Shown here: positions 7,241-14,456 of the stretch, in pieces
How positions within the stretch are numbered: the stretch's first letter is position 1
How the letters are laid out: each line of letters opens with the position of its first letter
Assembly (NCBI GenBank): GCA_038317345.1
Contig: JBBQBH010000043.1
Location: 1-23,653, forward strand
Length of the DNA: 23,653 nucleotides
Source: Mayfieldus sp038317345
Lineage (GTDB): Bacteria; Actinomycetota; Thermoleophilia; Solirubrobacterales; 70-9
Reading direction: 5' to 3'
Position numbers and translations under genes: made by a program
Notes under the pieces: model-generated
Told to the model about the DNA's origin: nothing
What the model saw: only the letters and a program-made list of their open reading frames with translations
Databases searched by the model: none

Positions 7241-7265
7241 GTTCTATTAAGAGGGCGTTAAGAAC
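7241..7265 (-). terminator. Hairpin directly after nadB
   Basis: GTTCT-AT-TAA (7241-7250) and TTAAGAAC (7258-7265) form eight pairs with a 2-base bulge and a 7-base loop, starting four bases past the nadB stop. There is no good T-tract, so termination is plausible but unproven. Confidence 0.35.
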
Positions 7266-7269
7266 ACGC

Positions 7270-8763
7270 TCAAATCCAGCTCTCATGCCGGATTTCGCCA
7301 TGTGGGTTTTGCACAAGATGCACCCCATCCAGCCTGGGATCGAGGGCCGGCGCGTCTTCGCGCCTATGAGCGCCCCGCGATTCGCGGCGCTCCAGTGCGC
7401 AGGCAGCGATCGTCCTCGCGAGCGGGTATGGGTCGGCTGCCAACCGCTCCAGCTCGGCCGCCCGCCGCAGCGGACCGGCGAGCTCCCAGACCGCGTCCCG
7501 AGTGGCCTGCAGGGGTGGCTCGAAGCGCCAGGTTGGGGGTGGCGCCGGGTCGGCTGGCGACAGCGTCTGCTCGACCGTGGCCGACTCCGCGGCGCGCGAG
7601 CCGAACACGAAGCACTCGGTGAGCGAGTTGGAGGCAAGTCGGTTGGCGCCATGCAGCCCGGTGCAGGCGCACTCCCCGACCGCGAGCAGGTCCGGCAGCG
7701 AGCTGTGCCCATCGAGGTCGGTAGCTACACCGCCCATCATGTAGTGGGCCGCCGGGGAAACCGGGATCGGCTCGGTTCGGGCGTCGAGGCCCGCCTCGCT
7801 CAGGGTCGCGAAGATGCTCGGGAAGCGTTCGGGATCGATACCGCGTAGGTCGAGCCGCACGTGCTCGGCGCCATCCGCGTGCATGCGGGCGAGGATCGCC
7901 GCCGCCACAGCGTCGCGTGGCGCCAGCTCGTCAGTGAAGCGCTCACCCGCCGCATCGAGCAGGATCGCTCCCTCGCCCCGCACCGCCTCGGTGATCAGTG
8001 CGGCATCCCAGCGACTCCCCGGCAGTGCCAGAGCGGTGGGGTGAAACTGGCAGAACTCGAGGTCCGCGAGGTCGGCCCCCGCAGCCTGCGCGATCACGGG
8101 ACCCGCGCCGATCGCCCCCCATGGGTTCGTCGTTCGCCTCCATAGCGCCGCCGAGCCGCCGGTGGCCAGCACCGTGGCCCCAGCCATCACCGGCCCTCCG
8201 TCGGTGATCACGCCGGCGCAGCGACTGCCGTCGCTCCACAGCGCCAGAGCCGAAGTTCGCTCGCGGACCTCGACTTGCTCCGATTCGGCGACCAGCGCGG
8301 CAAGGCTTCCGGTGATCTCGCGCCCGGACTCGCTGCCATTCGCGTGGACGACGCGCCGCCGTGTGTGACCCCCCTCGAGTCCGAGCTGTAGACCCCCTTT
8401 TGCATCGGTGTCGAAGTGGACGCCCCGTCGCAGCAGCTCCTCGACCGCCGCGGGGGCGCCCTCGGTGAGCACCTGGACCGCCGATGAGCGACAGAGCCCC
8501 CGCCCCGCTGCGATCGTGTCGGCGGCGTGCTGCTGGGGCGAGTCGCCCGGCTCCAGCGCCGCCGCCAGCCCGCCCTGGGCCCGGAAGCTGGCGCTCTCCG
8601 AAAGTGGAGTGCGGGAGATCAGCACCACCGAGGCTCCGTGCTCGGCTGCCCGCAGCGCGACCCAGAGGCCGGCGGCGCCACCGCCGACCACGGCGACGTC
8701 GCAGCGGCCCGGTTCGGCTCGGTTTGACTCCAAGAAGGCTGAGTACCGTAACTGCCATGGCAC
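7270..8763 (-). CDS. nadB: L-aspartate oxidase
   Basis: FAD-dependent enzyme that oxidises L-aspartate to iminoaspartate, the first step of de novo NAD synthesis. The 497-residue frame shows the FAD dinucleotide loop VVGGGAAG (25-32), SFRAQGGLAAAL (family FAD-contact loop), EFCQFHPTAL (substrate region), a catalytic-type Arg in LAPRDAVAAAI, SPAAHYMMGG, and the GLHGANRLASNSLTECFVFG flavin block, then a helical C-terminal domain. Length is a little short of E. coli NadB. The start is uncertain: GTG at 8763 overlaps the divergent HDAC-like gene by 7 bases, while TTG at 8733 removes ten residues and the overlap without touching the FAD fold. The nadA and nadC partners are not in the window. Confidence 0.93.
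   Translation of the reverse strand: MPWQLRYSAFLESNRAEPGRCDVAVVGGGAAGLWVALRAAEHGASVVLISRTPLSESASFRAQGGLAAALEPGDSPQQHAADTIAAGRGLCRSSAVQVLTEGAPAAVEELLRRGVHFDTDAKGGLQLGLEGGHTRRRVVHANGSESGREITGSLAALVAESEQVEVRERTSALALWSDGSRCAGVITDGGPVMAGATVLATGGSAALWRRTTNPWGAIGAGPVIAQAAGADLADLEFCQFHPTALALPGSRWDAALITEAVRGEGAILLDAAGERFTDELAPRDAVAAAILARMHADGAEHVRLDLRGIDPERFPSIFATLSEAGLDARTEPIPVSPAAHYMMGGVATDLDGHSSLPDLLAVGECACTGLHGANRLASNSLTECFVFGSRAAESATVEQTLSPADPAPPPTWRFEPPLQATRDAVWELAGPLRRAAELERLAADPYPLARTIAACALERRESRGAHRREDAPALDPRLDGVHLVQNPHGEIRHESWI
8744..8749 (+). promoter_or_regulatory. -10-like TACCGT box before the HDAC-family gene
   Basis: TACCGT is followed by 7 bases and the ATG at 8757, the spacing of a leaderless transcript. 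No ribosome site lies in the gap. TTGACT at 8724-8729 is only 14 bases upstream, too close for a standard -35 box. Confidence 0.35.
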
Positions 8764-9764
8764 CAGGTCTGTATCTGCGCCACCCGCTGTCCTTCGAGCA
8801 CGACACCGGGTCCCATCCCGAGAACGCCGAGCGCGTGCGGGCGATCGAGGCGGCGCTGGAGGCCGACCATTGGCACGGCCTCGAAGTGGTCGAGGCTCCG
8901 GCGGCGACGCTGGAGCAGATCGAGCGAGTCCACCCGCGCTCCCACATCGACGCGATTGAGGCGATCAGCGCCAGGGGTGGCGGCATGATCGACGTCGACA
9001 CCGTGGTCAGCGCGCGTTCCTATGACGCCGCGCTGAGGGCGGCCGGCGGCGCCGTGCATGCCGTCGACCGGTTGCTCGGCGGCGACGCGGGGTTCGCGTT
9101 CTGCGGACTTCGCCCTCCCGGCCACCATGCCGAGCGCTTGCGTTCGATGGGCTTCTGCCTGTTCAACAACCTGGCGATCGGTGCGGCCCATGCGCTCTCA
9201 GAGCACGGCATCGAACGCGCAATGGTGGTCGATTGGGACGTCCATCACGGCAACGGGACCCAGGACGTCTTCTATGACTCTCCTCGCGTGCTGTTCGCGA
9301 GCATCCATCAGAGCCCCCTCTATCCAGGCACCGGTGACCCGAGCGAGCGCGGCAGTGGGGAGGGCGAGGGCTACACGGTCAACCTTCCGGTCGCTTCAGG
9401 CGCCGGAGCGGACGAGTTCCTCTCCATCGTGCAGACCGTCCTCGTGCCTCTGGCGCGAAGCTTCAACCCCGGCCTGCTCGCCGTCTCGGCGGGCTACGAC
9501 GCGCATCGCGACGACCCGCTCGCCCAATGCATGCTCGACGAGGCGGCCTACGCCGACATGGCGGCCAGTCTGCGCGACATCGCCGCCGAGCTCGGCGCGC
9601 CGGTGCTGGTCTGCCTCGAGGGTGGCTACGCGCTGCAGGCGCTGGCCGCCTCGGTCAGCGCCACGATCGCGGCTTTTACGGGCTCCGTTGCGCCGCGGGA
9701 GGCGCCGCCGGAACCTGCCTCCGGCTACCGCTCCGAGTTGCGGTCCCGTTGGCAGCTCGCGTGA
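8757..9764 (+). CDS. Histone deacetylase family protein (acetylpolyamine/acetoin-utilisation-type amidohydrolase)
   Basis: A 335-residue zinc-dependent deacylase of the arginase/HDAC fold. Key sites are all present: RPPGHHA with the His pair (His123, His124), VDWDVHHGNGT with zinc ligands Asp161 and His163, AGYDAHRDD with zinc ligand Asp248, and EGGY with the transition-state Tyr291. The N-terminal HDTGSHPENAERV is typical of bacterial members. Such enzymes remove acetyl groups from polyamines, lysines or small molecules; the substrate is not evident. Start at ATG 8757, as an upstream extension of the frame is antisense to nadB and unlike the family. It is divergent from nadB and its 3' end overlaps the convergent small membrane-protein gene by 89 bases. 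Confidence 0.92.
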   Translation: MAPGLYLRHPLSFEHDTGSHPENAERVRAIEAALEADHWHGLEVVEAPAATLEQIERVHPRSHIDAIEAISARGGGMIDVDTVVSARSYDAALRAAGGAVHAVDRLLGGDAGFAFCGLRPPGHHAERLRSMGFCLFNNLAIGAAHALSEHGIERAMVVDWDVHHGNGTQDVFYDSPRVLFASIHQSPLYPGTGDPSERGSGEGEGYTVNLPVASGAGADEFLSIVQTVLVPLARSFNPGLLAVSAGYDAHRDDPLAQCMLDEAAYADMAASLRDIAAELGAPVLVCLEGGYALQALAASVSATIAAFTGSVAPREAPPEPASGYRSELRSRWQLA

Positions 9765-9939
9765 CCGCATGGCCGTGGGCAGCGTGGAGGGCACCGGCCT
9801 CGTCGTCGGCGTGATCGCGCATTCGTTCGTAGCCGAGCACCAAGATCACCACCGCCACCACCACGGTGATGGCGGCCGCGATAAGGGGGCGGCGCCACTC
9901 CGGTCCCGCCGCTTCATCCTGGCGAGCGGGGCCGGTCAC
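9676..9939 (-). CDS. Small single-pass membrane protein
   Basis: An 87-residue frame starting on GTG at 9939, whose first base is shared with the last base of the coiled-coil gene's TAG stop (TAGTG), a tight translational-coupling arrangement. Residues about 18-41 form a hydrophobic helix (LIAAAITVVVAVVILVLGY) after a short charged N-terminus containing WRRP, suggesting one membrane span; the rest is polar, Ala/Arg-rich and of low complexity. I do not recognise a family. The 3' third overlaps the end of the HDAC-family gene on the other strand, so the true stop or the C-terminal tail may be poorly constrained. Coupling to the coiled-coil/HhH protein suggests a possible membrane anchor or partner for it. 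Confidence 0.55.
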   Translation of the reverse strand: MTGPARQDEAAGPEWRRPLIAAAITVVVAVVILVLGYERMRDHADDEAGALHAAHGHAVTRAANGTATRSGSRRQVPAAPPAAQRSP

Positions 9940-12143
9940 TAGACCTTCAGCCTGTCCTCCAACTTGGTAACGAATTCGCGTGCGATGCCGGGCACGGTCT
10001 CCAAGTCGTCGACCGACTTGTAGCCGCCGAGGCGGTCGCGGTAGGCGATCACGCGATTGGCTTGGGCGGCCGAGAACCCAAGTCGGCGCAGCTGCTCGAA
10101 GGTTGCCTCGTTGAGATCGACCGGGCCACTTGGCTCATCGGCTTCCTCTTCGGCCTCCGGCTCCTTCGCGGCCTCTTTGGCCTTCTTCTCGCTCGCCGGC
10201 TGCTTCTTCGGAGCCTTCGCCTTGCCCTTGCTGGGCTCCTCCGGCGCCGCCTCTGCCGCGTCGGCCTCCTTGGCTTTCTCGGACGGCGCAGTCTTCTTCG
10301 TCAGTTGTTGCTCCGCGGCGCGTAGCTTCGATACGGCTTCGTCGCGCTCGGCGCGCAGCTCGCTCAGCTCCTGCTCGGTCTCTTCGCGGGCATCGGCTGC
10401 GGCGCGCTCCGCGAGGGCGTCGGCCTCGGCCTCGAGGCGCCTCGCCTCCTTCTCGACTCGCTTCTCGGCTTCGCCGTGTGCCGCCTGGGCGCTTGCCGCC
10501 CGGGCCTCTTCGATCTCGGCCTCGACCTGGCCGCGAACATCGCGCCGCATTTCCTTGATCTGCCCGCGCAGCCACCCGGCGGCCGCCTCGCGACTTTCCA
10601 CCTCCGCGTCCCCGAGCGCCGCCGCGGCCTCCTCGGCCCGCTTCTCGGCCTGCGCGACGCGTTCCTCGGCCTGCGCGACGCGTTTCTCGGCGTCCTTGGC
10701 TTGCTCCTCAGCCGCTTTCGCGCGTTGGTTTGCCTCCTCGGCGTGCTGGGCGCGATGACTCGCCTGCTCGGCGTGTTGCTTGGCTTCCTCGAGGGCAGCC
10801 TGGTGTCGCTTTTCGAGCTTCTCCAGCTCACCCTTGCGGCTGCGCAGCTCTTCGCTGATCTTCCCGGCGGCGTCGTCTGACGCCTTCTTCTGCGCTCCCT
10901 GCAACTGGGTGATCTCGTCGCGCAGCTTCTTCTCCTTGGCGCCGAGTTGCTGCTCGGCTTGGGCGCGCGTCTTCTCCTCCGCCTCCGCGCGGGCTTCCTC
11001 TGCCGCCAGCTCGGCGGCCGCCGTCGCCTGCTTTGCGGCCTCGGAGCGGACTCGCTCGATTTCGACCTTCGACCCCTTCTCGAGCTCCGCCACTCGCCGT
11101 TCGGCCCTTTCGAGCGCCGTGCGGCTCCTGGCGATCTCCGCCTGCAACTCCTTCTCCTTGGCGTTGAGGCGCTGCTCTGCCTCCGCCCGCAGCTTCTTGG
11201 AGGCCTGGTCGTGCTCCGCCCGCAGCTTTTTCTCGGCCTCTTTGCCTGCCTGCGCTGCGGCTGCGGTCACCTGTTCTCCGGCGTCGCCGCGCAACTTCTG
11301 GCGCTCTGCAAGGGTGCGCTTCTCAAGCTCGGCGATCCGTTGCTCGGCCTCTTTGAGGGCGGAGCGACTTTTCTCGATCTCTGCACGCAGCTCCTGGTCC
11401 CTGGAGCCAAATCGCTTCTCCGCCTCCGCCTGCGCCTTCGCGCCGGCATCCTTGCGGGCCTGCTCAGCGGCGGCGGTGGCCTGCTGCTCGGCCCGCGCGT
11501 GGAGGCGCTTGCGCTCCTCGTTGGTGCGCCGGTCAAGCTCCTCGACCCGCCTCTGTGCCTGCTCGAGGGCCGCCGTCTGCTTGGCAAGCTGTCGTTCGAG
11601 TTCCTGCTCACGCTGGGCCAGCGCGGCCTTCAGCTTTGCCTCCGTATCGCGGCGAACCTTTTCGGTCTGCTCGCGCACCTTGGTCTCGACACTTGCCCGC
11701 AGCCGTTCGGTTTCCTCGGCCAGCTGGCGTTCCGCTACCTCGATCCGCTCACCGGCGGCTATCGCATGTTTTTCGATCTCGGCGAGTCGCTTCTCGGCTG
11801 CTTCCAGCGCTTTCGCCTTCGCCTCCTTCTCCATCGCCAGCTCGGCGTCGAGCGTCCGAAGCTCGGCGGCGAACCGTTCCTCGGCGGCCTTGCGAGCAGC
11901 CTCGACCTCCTTCCGGGTCCGGCCCTCGACCTCGCGCCGGTAGCGATCCATCTCCTCGCGCGAGCCCTCCTCGGCGCGGCGCAGTTGGTCACTGGCCTCC
12001 TTGACGGCCTTCTCGGCTCGCTGTTGCTGGCGCTCCAGCTCCTCCTCGAGCGCGAGGATCTCCGCCGTCGCCACTTCTTCGGCCTCGCGACGCGCCGATT
12101 CCGCCGCGTCGCGAACCCGTCTCTCGGCGTCCTCCACGTGCAC
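9939..12143 (-). CDS. Long coiled-coil protein with C-terminal ComEA-like helix-hairpin-helix domain
   Basis: A 734-residue protein made mostly of Ala/Glu/Lys/Arg/Gln-rich heptads (about residues 5-615), a low-complexity Lys/Ala/Glu/Pro linker (about 616-672), and a ComEA-type helix-hairpin-helix at 674-734, recognisable by VDLNEATFEQLRRLGFS, an IAYRDRLGGYKSVDDL stretch and VPGI. HhH domains of this type bind DNA without sequence specificity. There is no signal peptide or membrane segment, unlike true ComEA. Residues about 169-241, 242-322 and 323-396 are related repeats, with a partial fourth to about 424. GTG at 12143 is the furthest start; GTG at 12137 is also possible. The cellular role is unknown: DNA-tethering, chromosome organisation and cytoskeletal scaffolding are all conceivable. 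A small membrane protein is coupled downstream. Confidence 0.85.
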   Translation of the reverse strand: MHVEDAERRVRDAAESARREAEEVATAEILALEEELERQQQRAEKAVKEASDQLRRAEEGSREEMDRYRREVEGRTRKEVEAARKAAEERFAAELRTLDAELAMEKEAKAKALEAAEKRLAEIEKHAIAAGERIEVAERQLAEETERLRASVETKVREQTEKVRRDTEAKLKAALAQREQELERQLAKQTAALEQAQRRVEELDRRTNEERKRLHARAEQQATAAAEQARKDAGAKAQAEAEKRFGSRDQELRAEIEKSRSALKEAEQRIAELEKRTLAERQKLRGDAGEQVTAAAAQAGKEAEKKLRAEHDQASKKLRAEAEQRLNAKEKELQAEIARSRTALERAERRVAELEKGSKVEIERVRSEAAKQATAAAELAAEEARAEAEEKTRAQAEQQLGAKEKKLRDEITQLQGAQKKASDDAAGKISEELRSRKGELEKLEKRHQAALEEAKQHAEQASHRAQHAEEANQRAKAAEEQAKDAEKRVAQAEERVAQAEKRAEEAAAALGDAEVESREAAAGWLRGQIKEMRRDVRGQVEAEIEEARAASAQAAHGEAEKRVEKEARRLEAEADALAERAAADAREETEQELSELRAERDEAVSKLRAAEQQLTKKTAPSEKAKEADAAEAAPEEPSKGKAKAPKKQPASEKKAKEAAKEPEAEEEADEPSGPVDLNEATFEQLRRLGFSAAQANRVIAYRDRLGGYKSVDDLETVPGIAREFVTKLEDRLKV
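10644..10685. repeat. 21-base tandem duplication in the coiled-coil gene
   Basis: Two 21-base units (10644-10664 and 10665-10685) differ at one base. Each encodes one heptad, RVAQAEE/K on the minus strand. A recent in-frame duplication of a single coiled-coil heptad. Confidence 0.8.
10956..11639 (-). repeat. Tandem ~75-residue internal repeats of the coiled-coil gene
   Basis: Within the coiled-coil protein, three units run about 169-241, 242-322 and 323-396. Each carries the order Q/E-x-ELxxxI or L, then a pattern like RxALxxAExRVxELE, then E-R-x-R/KL or V, then QATAAAxxA, then a K/R-Ax-A-E-x-R-L/F end. The middle unit is about seven residues longer. A truncated fourth unit follows to about residue 424. 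Boundaries are by eye. Confidence 0.6.
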
Positions 12144-12158
12144 GTCAGTCCATCTGTT

Positions 12159-12189
12159 GCGACAGCGGGCGGGCTGACCTCGCTGTCGC
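12159..12189. promoter_or_regulatory. 9-bp inverted repeat upstream of the coiled-coil gene
   Basis: GCGACAGCG (12159-12167) and CGCTGTCGC (12181-12189) are perfect arms around a 13-base spacer, 16 bases before the GTG start. It could be an operator or a leader hairpin. The rest of the 12144-12355 gap shows no gene. Confidence 0.45.
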
Positions 12190-12355
12190 CCGCGGGTTGT
12201 TCGTTCGTAGGCGCGTCATGTGGGTGGGGATTCCGCTTGTAACCGAGTATCCAGGGCGGGCGCGAATCATTGCCTGATTTGCCGCATCCGGCGGCTTACA
12301 TGCAGTCTCCGCGCTCGCTCCTCCTGCGGAAACTCAGCCTAGCCGTTGGAGGCTT

Positions 12356-13306
12356 TTATGGGTGCACATTGTCGAGCAGCTCCCGGTAGGCGACGAGAAC
12401 GCGCTCCGCCATGCGATCCGCTGAGAAGGCGGCCGCTCGCTGCGCACCCGGCACCCGCGGGTCGCCGGCTTCCAGGTGCGGGCGCAGCTCCGCCAGCCAA
12501 CGCTCAGAGTCATAGGGCGCGACAAGGCAGCCGGGCACCCCACCCAAGGCGTGGGGTGCGATGCCGACCGGAGTCGACAGCGCCGGCACCTCGCAGGCCA
12601 GCGATTCCAATGAGATCAGGCCGAAGCCCTCGTAGTCGGAGGTGATGAGGACCGCGTTGGCAGCGTTGATCCAGAGCGGCATGCGGTCGGGCTCGATGCT
12701 GCCGCCGTTGAGCAGCTGGGCGCCGGCGCGGCCAGCCAGCTCCACGGCGCGGTCATGGCGCTTCTCGGGCCGCGATGGGTTGGCCGGAAAGAAGAGATAG
12801 CTGCCTTTCGGATCGAGCCCGAGCTCGCGCCGCGCTTCGGTTCGGGGCATCGGCCTGAAGCGCCGCAGGTCGGCGCCGCAGGGCAGCACCGCTGTGCGTC
12901 CAGGCGGCCGGGGGAGGCCGGGGCGGCCGCCTTCAGGGCGGAACAGGGCCCGGGAGACGCCAGCACAAATGTCGACCCGCGGCGCCAGCCGTCGCGACAG
13001 CGGCCCGACGCTGCGGTGGCGCACATCGGTGCCGTGGAAGGTGACGACCAGTGGCTGCGCGCCGGCCAGCAGCGCGCACCACCCGGGCAATCCGTAGTGG
13101 GCATGCACCAGATCGAAGCGCTCGCGGCGCAGCAGTCGCCGCAATCGGCGCACCGCGGGCAGGTACTGGTTCCTGCCGAGCGGAAAGCTGAATACGTCGA
13201 CCTCGACGCCGTGACTACGGATCGCCTCCACCTGGTCGACCACCCAGCGGCCGCGCTGCGGCGTCTCCGCGTCGGGAGTGAAGTTGGTGACGACCAGCAC
13301 CCGCAT
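12356..13306 (-). CDS. GT4-like glycosyltransferase
   Basis: A 316-residue GT-B-fold glycosyltransferase of the GT4 type. The N-terminal RVLVVTNFTPDAETPQRG is the usual Rossmann start with the acceptor-site loop; FDLVHAHYGLPG (about 64-75) and VTFHGTDVRH (about 88-97) follow; PCGADLRRF (about 142-150) and the donor-binding EGFGLISLE with Glu226 and Glu234 (E-x7-E) complete the set, ending in a short helical tail. Such enzymes move a sugar from a nucleotide donor to a glycan, lipid or small molecule; donor and acceptor are unknown. The ATG at 13306 is chosen because the fold begins there; an ATG at 13414 would add 36 residues and overlap the divergent pilin start. A TACCCT box lies 8 bases upstream. 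Confidence 0.88.
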   Translation of the reverse strand: MRVLVVTNFTPDAETPQRGRWVVDQVEAIRSHGVEVDVFSFPLGRNQYLPAVRRLRRLLRRERFDLVHAHYGLPGWCALLAGAQPLVVTFHGTDVRHRSVGPLSRRLAPRVDICAGVSRALFRPEGGRPGLPRPPGRTAVLPCGADLRRFRPMPRTEARRELGLDPKGSYLFFPANPSRPEKRHDRAVELAGRAGAQLLNGGSIEPDRMPLWINAANAVLITSDYEGFGLISLESLACEVPALSTPVGIAPHALGGVPGCLVAPYDSERWLAELRPHLEAGDPRVPGAQRAAAFSADRMAERVLVAYRELLDNVHP

Positions 13307-13314
13307 GCGGCGCC

Positions 13315-13320
13315 AGGGTA
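13315..13320 (-). promoter_or_regulatory. -10-like TACCCT box before the glycosyltransferase gene
   Basis: On the minus strand TACCCT is followed by 8 bases and the ATG at 13306. No ribosome site is present, consistent with a leaderless transcript. No -35 box is evident in the 106-base divergent gap. Confidence 0.35.
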
Positions 13321-13400
13321 TCCGCCGCGGCCACCGACTCGACACGTTTAGGTGTAGATCAGTAGGTGCTGAGGCCGGAGCATTGCCCTCCAATCGGAAC

Positions 13401-13410
13401 GAAGGAGGGT
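13401..13410 (+). promoter_or_regulatory. Strong ribosome binding site of the pilin gene
   Basis: GAAGGAGGGT ends two bases before the ATG at 13413 (core GGAGG about 5 bases away). It is the clearest Shine-Dalgarno sequence in the window and fixes the pilin start, implying high expression. Confidence 0.85.
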
Positions 13411-13412
13411 GC

Positions 13413-13658
13413 ATGAGCGCATTGATGGGATGGCTCTACCTGACGGTAGATCGGCGGTTGGGCGCGATCCGTCGCTTGCTCGAAGGCGAGCGCGCCCAGG
13501 GCACGGTCGAGTATGTCGGCCTGATCCTGCTCGTCTCGCTGCTGATGGTCGGGATGGTGGCGGCGATGAAGGGCTTCAACGGCAAGCAGGGGACCGAGCT
13601 GGCCGGGGTGATCATCGAGAAGATCAAGCAGGCGGTGAATCAGGTCAGCTTTCGCTGA
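13413..13658 (+). CDS. Flp-family type IVb pilin-like protein
   Basis: An 81-residue prepilin-like protein. A 28-residue basic N-terminal leader ends at ERA, followed by QGTVEYVGLILLVSLLMVG, where cleavage after Ala28 would put Glu at position +5, the class rule for prepilin peptidase substrates; one hydrophobic helix (about 34-52) follows and a short polar C-terminus. Flp pilins build Tad pili used for attachment. No tad/cpa assembly genes or prepilin peptidase are in the window, so it would rely on a locus elsewhere. It is divergent from the glycosyltransferase gene and is followed by a GC-rich hairpin, so it is probably monocistronic. The leader is long for an Flp pilin. Confidence 0.82.
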   Translation: MSALMGWLYLTVDRRLGAIRRLLEGERAQGTVEYVGLILLVSLLMVGMVAAMKGFNGKQGTELAGVIIEKIKQAVNQVSFR

Positions 13659-13672
13659 CGGGTCAGGTGGCC

Positions 13673-13710
13673 GGCCGCGCCGGGTGACGGTCTCTCCATC
13701 CGGCGCGGCC
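13673..13710 (+). terminator. GC-rich hairpin between the pilin gene and rph
   Basis: Perfect 11-bp arms (13673-13683 and 13700-13710) with a 16-base loop lie 14 bases past the pilin stop. There is no T-run, as is common for terminators in GC-rich actinobacteria. Confidence 0.55.
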
Positions 13711-13730
13711 GCGTGAGAGACTCGGCCCGG

Positions 13731-14456
13731 ATGCCTGCCAGCCGCAGCTACGACCGCGCCCCGGCCGACCTTCGCCCAGTCCAGATCGAGCCGGGATATG
13801 TCCGCACGGCGGACGGGTCGGCGCTGTTCTCCCAGGGCGAGACACGGGTCATCTGCACAGCCTCGGTGACCGACTCGGTGCCGCGCTGGCTGGAGGGCAA
13901 GGGCCGGGGTTGGGTGACGGCCGAGTACGCGATGCTCCCCGCCTCGACCGGGGAGCGCAAGTCGCGCGACGTTTCCCGCGGGCGCCAGGACGGGCGCTCG
14001 GTCGAGATCCAGCGGCTGATCGGCCGTGCGCTTCGCGTCGTCGTCGACTTCGCGGCGCTCGGCGAGCGCAGCGTCTACGTCGACTGTGACGTTCTTCAGG
14101 CCGACGGCGGCACCCGCTGCGCGGCGATCACCGGCGGCTTCGTGGCCCTGCGCCTGGCGCTCCAGGGCCTGGTGGACGCTGGCGACATCGAGAGACTGCC
14201 GCTCAGTGGCTCGATCGCCGCGGTGAGCGCCGGCATCGTCGACGGCAGGGCGCTGTGCGACCTCGACTACTCCGAGGACTCGGCGGCCGAGGTGGATGCG
14301 AACGTTGTGATGACTGGGGACGGCGGGTTGGTGGAGGTGCAGGCCACGGCCGAGCGCACACCGCTGTCGCGGGCCTCGCTCGACGAGCTGCTCGCCCTCG
14401 CCGAGGCTGGAATCGTTCGGCTGCGCGAGGAGCAGGAGCGGGCCGTCTCGACCTGA
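13731..14456 (+). CDS. rph: Ribonuclease PH
   Basis: Phosphorolytic 3'-5' exoribonuclease that trims the 3' ends of tRNA precursors, forming a hexameric ring. The 241-residue product shows the family blocks in order: ADLRPVQIEPGY (12-23), GETRVICTASV (36-46), GRGWVTAEYAMLP (58-70) and STGER (72-76), SVEIQRLIGRALRVVVD (90-106), the phosphate/active-site CDVLQADGGTR (119-129), DLDYSEDSAAEVDANVVMT, and VEVQATAE. ATG 13731 gives the usual N-terminus; an in-frame ATG at 13713 lies close to the hairpin and is less likely. The stop overlaps the start of the next gene (TGATG), a conserved rph-rdgB arrangement. Confidence 0.95.
   Translation: MPASRSYDRAPADLRPVQIEPGYVRTADGSALFSQGETRVICTASVTDSVPRWLEGKGRGWVTAEYAMLPASTGERKSRDVSRGRQDGRSVEIQRLIGRALRVVVDFAALGERSVYVDCDVLQADGGTRCAAITGGFVALRLALQGLVDAGDIERLPLSGSIAAVSAGIVDGRALCDLDYSEDSAAEVDANVVMTGDGGLVEVQATAERTPLSRASLDELLALAEAGIVRLREEQERAVST

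Noticed and set aside
8484..8756. Upstream extension of the HDAC-family frame by 91 codons
   Set aside because: Lies antisense to nadB, is Arg/Pro-rich and absent from the family's usual N-terminus.
10644..10685. Short tandem repeat considered as CRISPR-like or iteron
   Set aside because: Contiguous units without spacers and fully explained as one coiled-coil heptad duplication.
10780..12242. Two long plus-strand open frames opposite the coiled-coil gene
   Set aside because: Ser/Arg- or Leu-rich products are the complement of Glu/Lys/Ala heptads; the minus-strand HhH domain decides the coding strand.
12338..12356. AGCCT/AGGCT hairpin followed by TTTTA near the glycosyltransferase stop
   Set aside because: Only five pairs and oriented for plus-strand transcription, where no gene ends.
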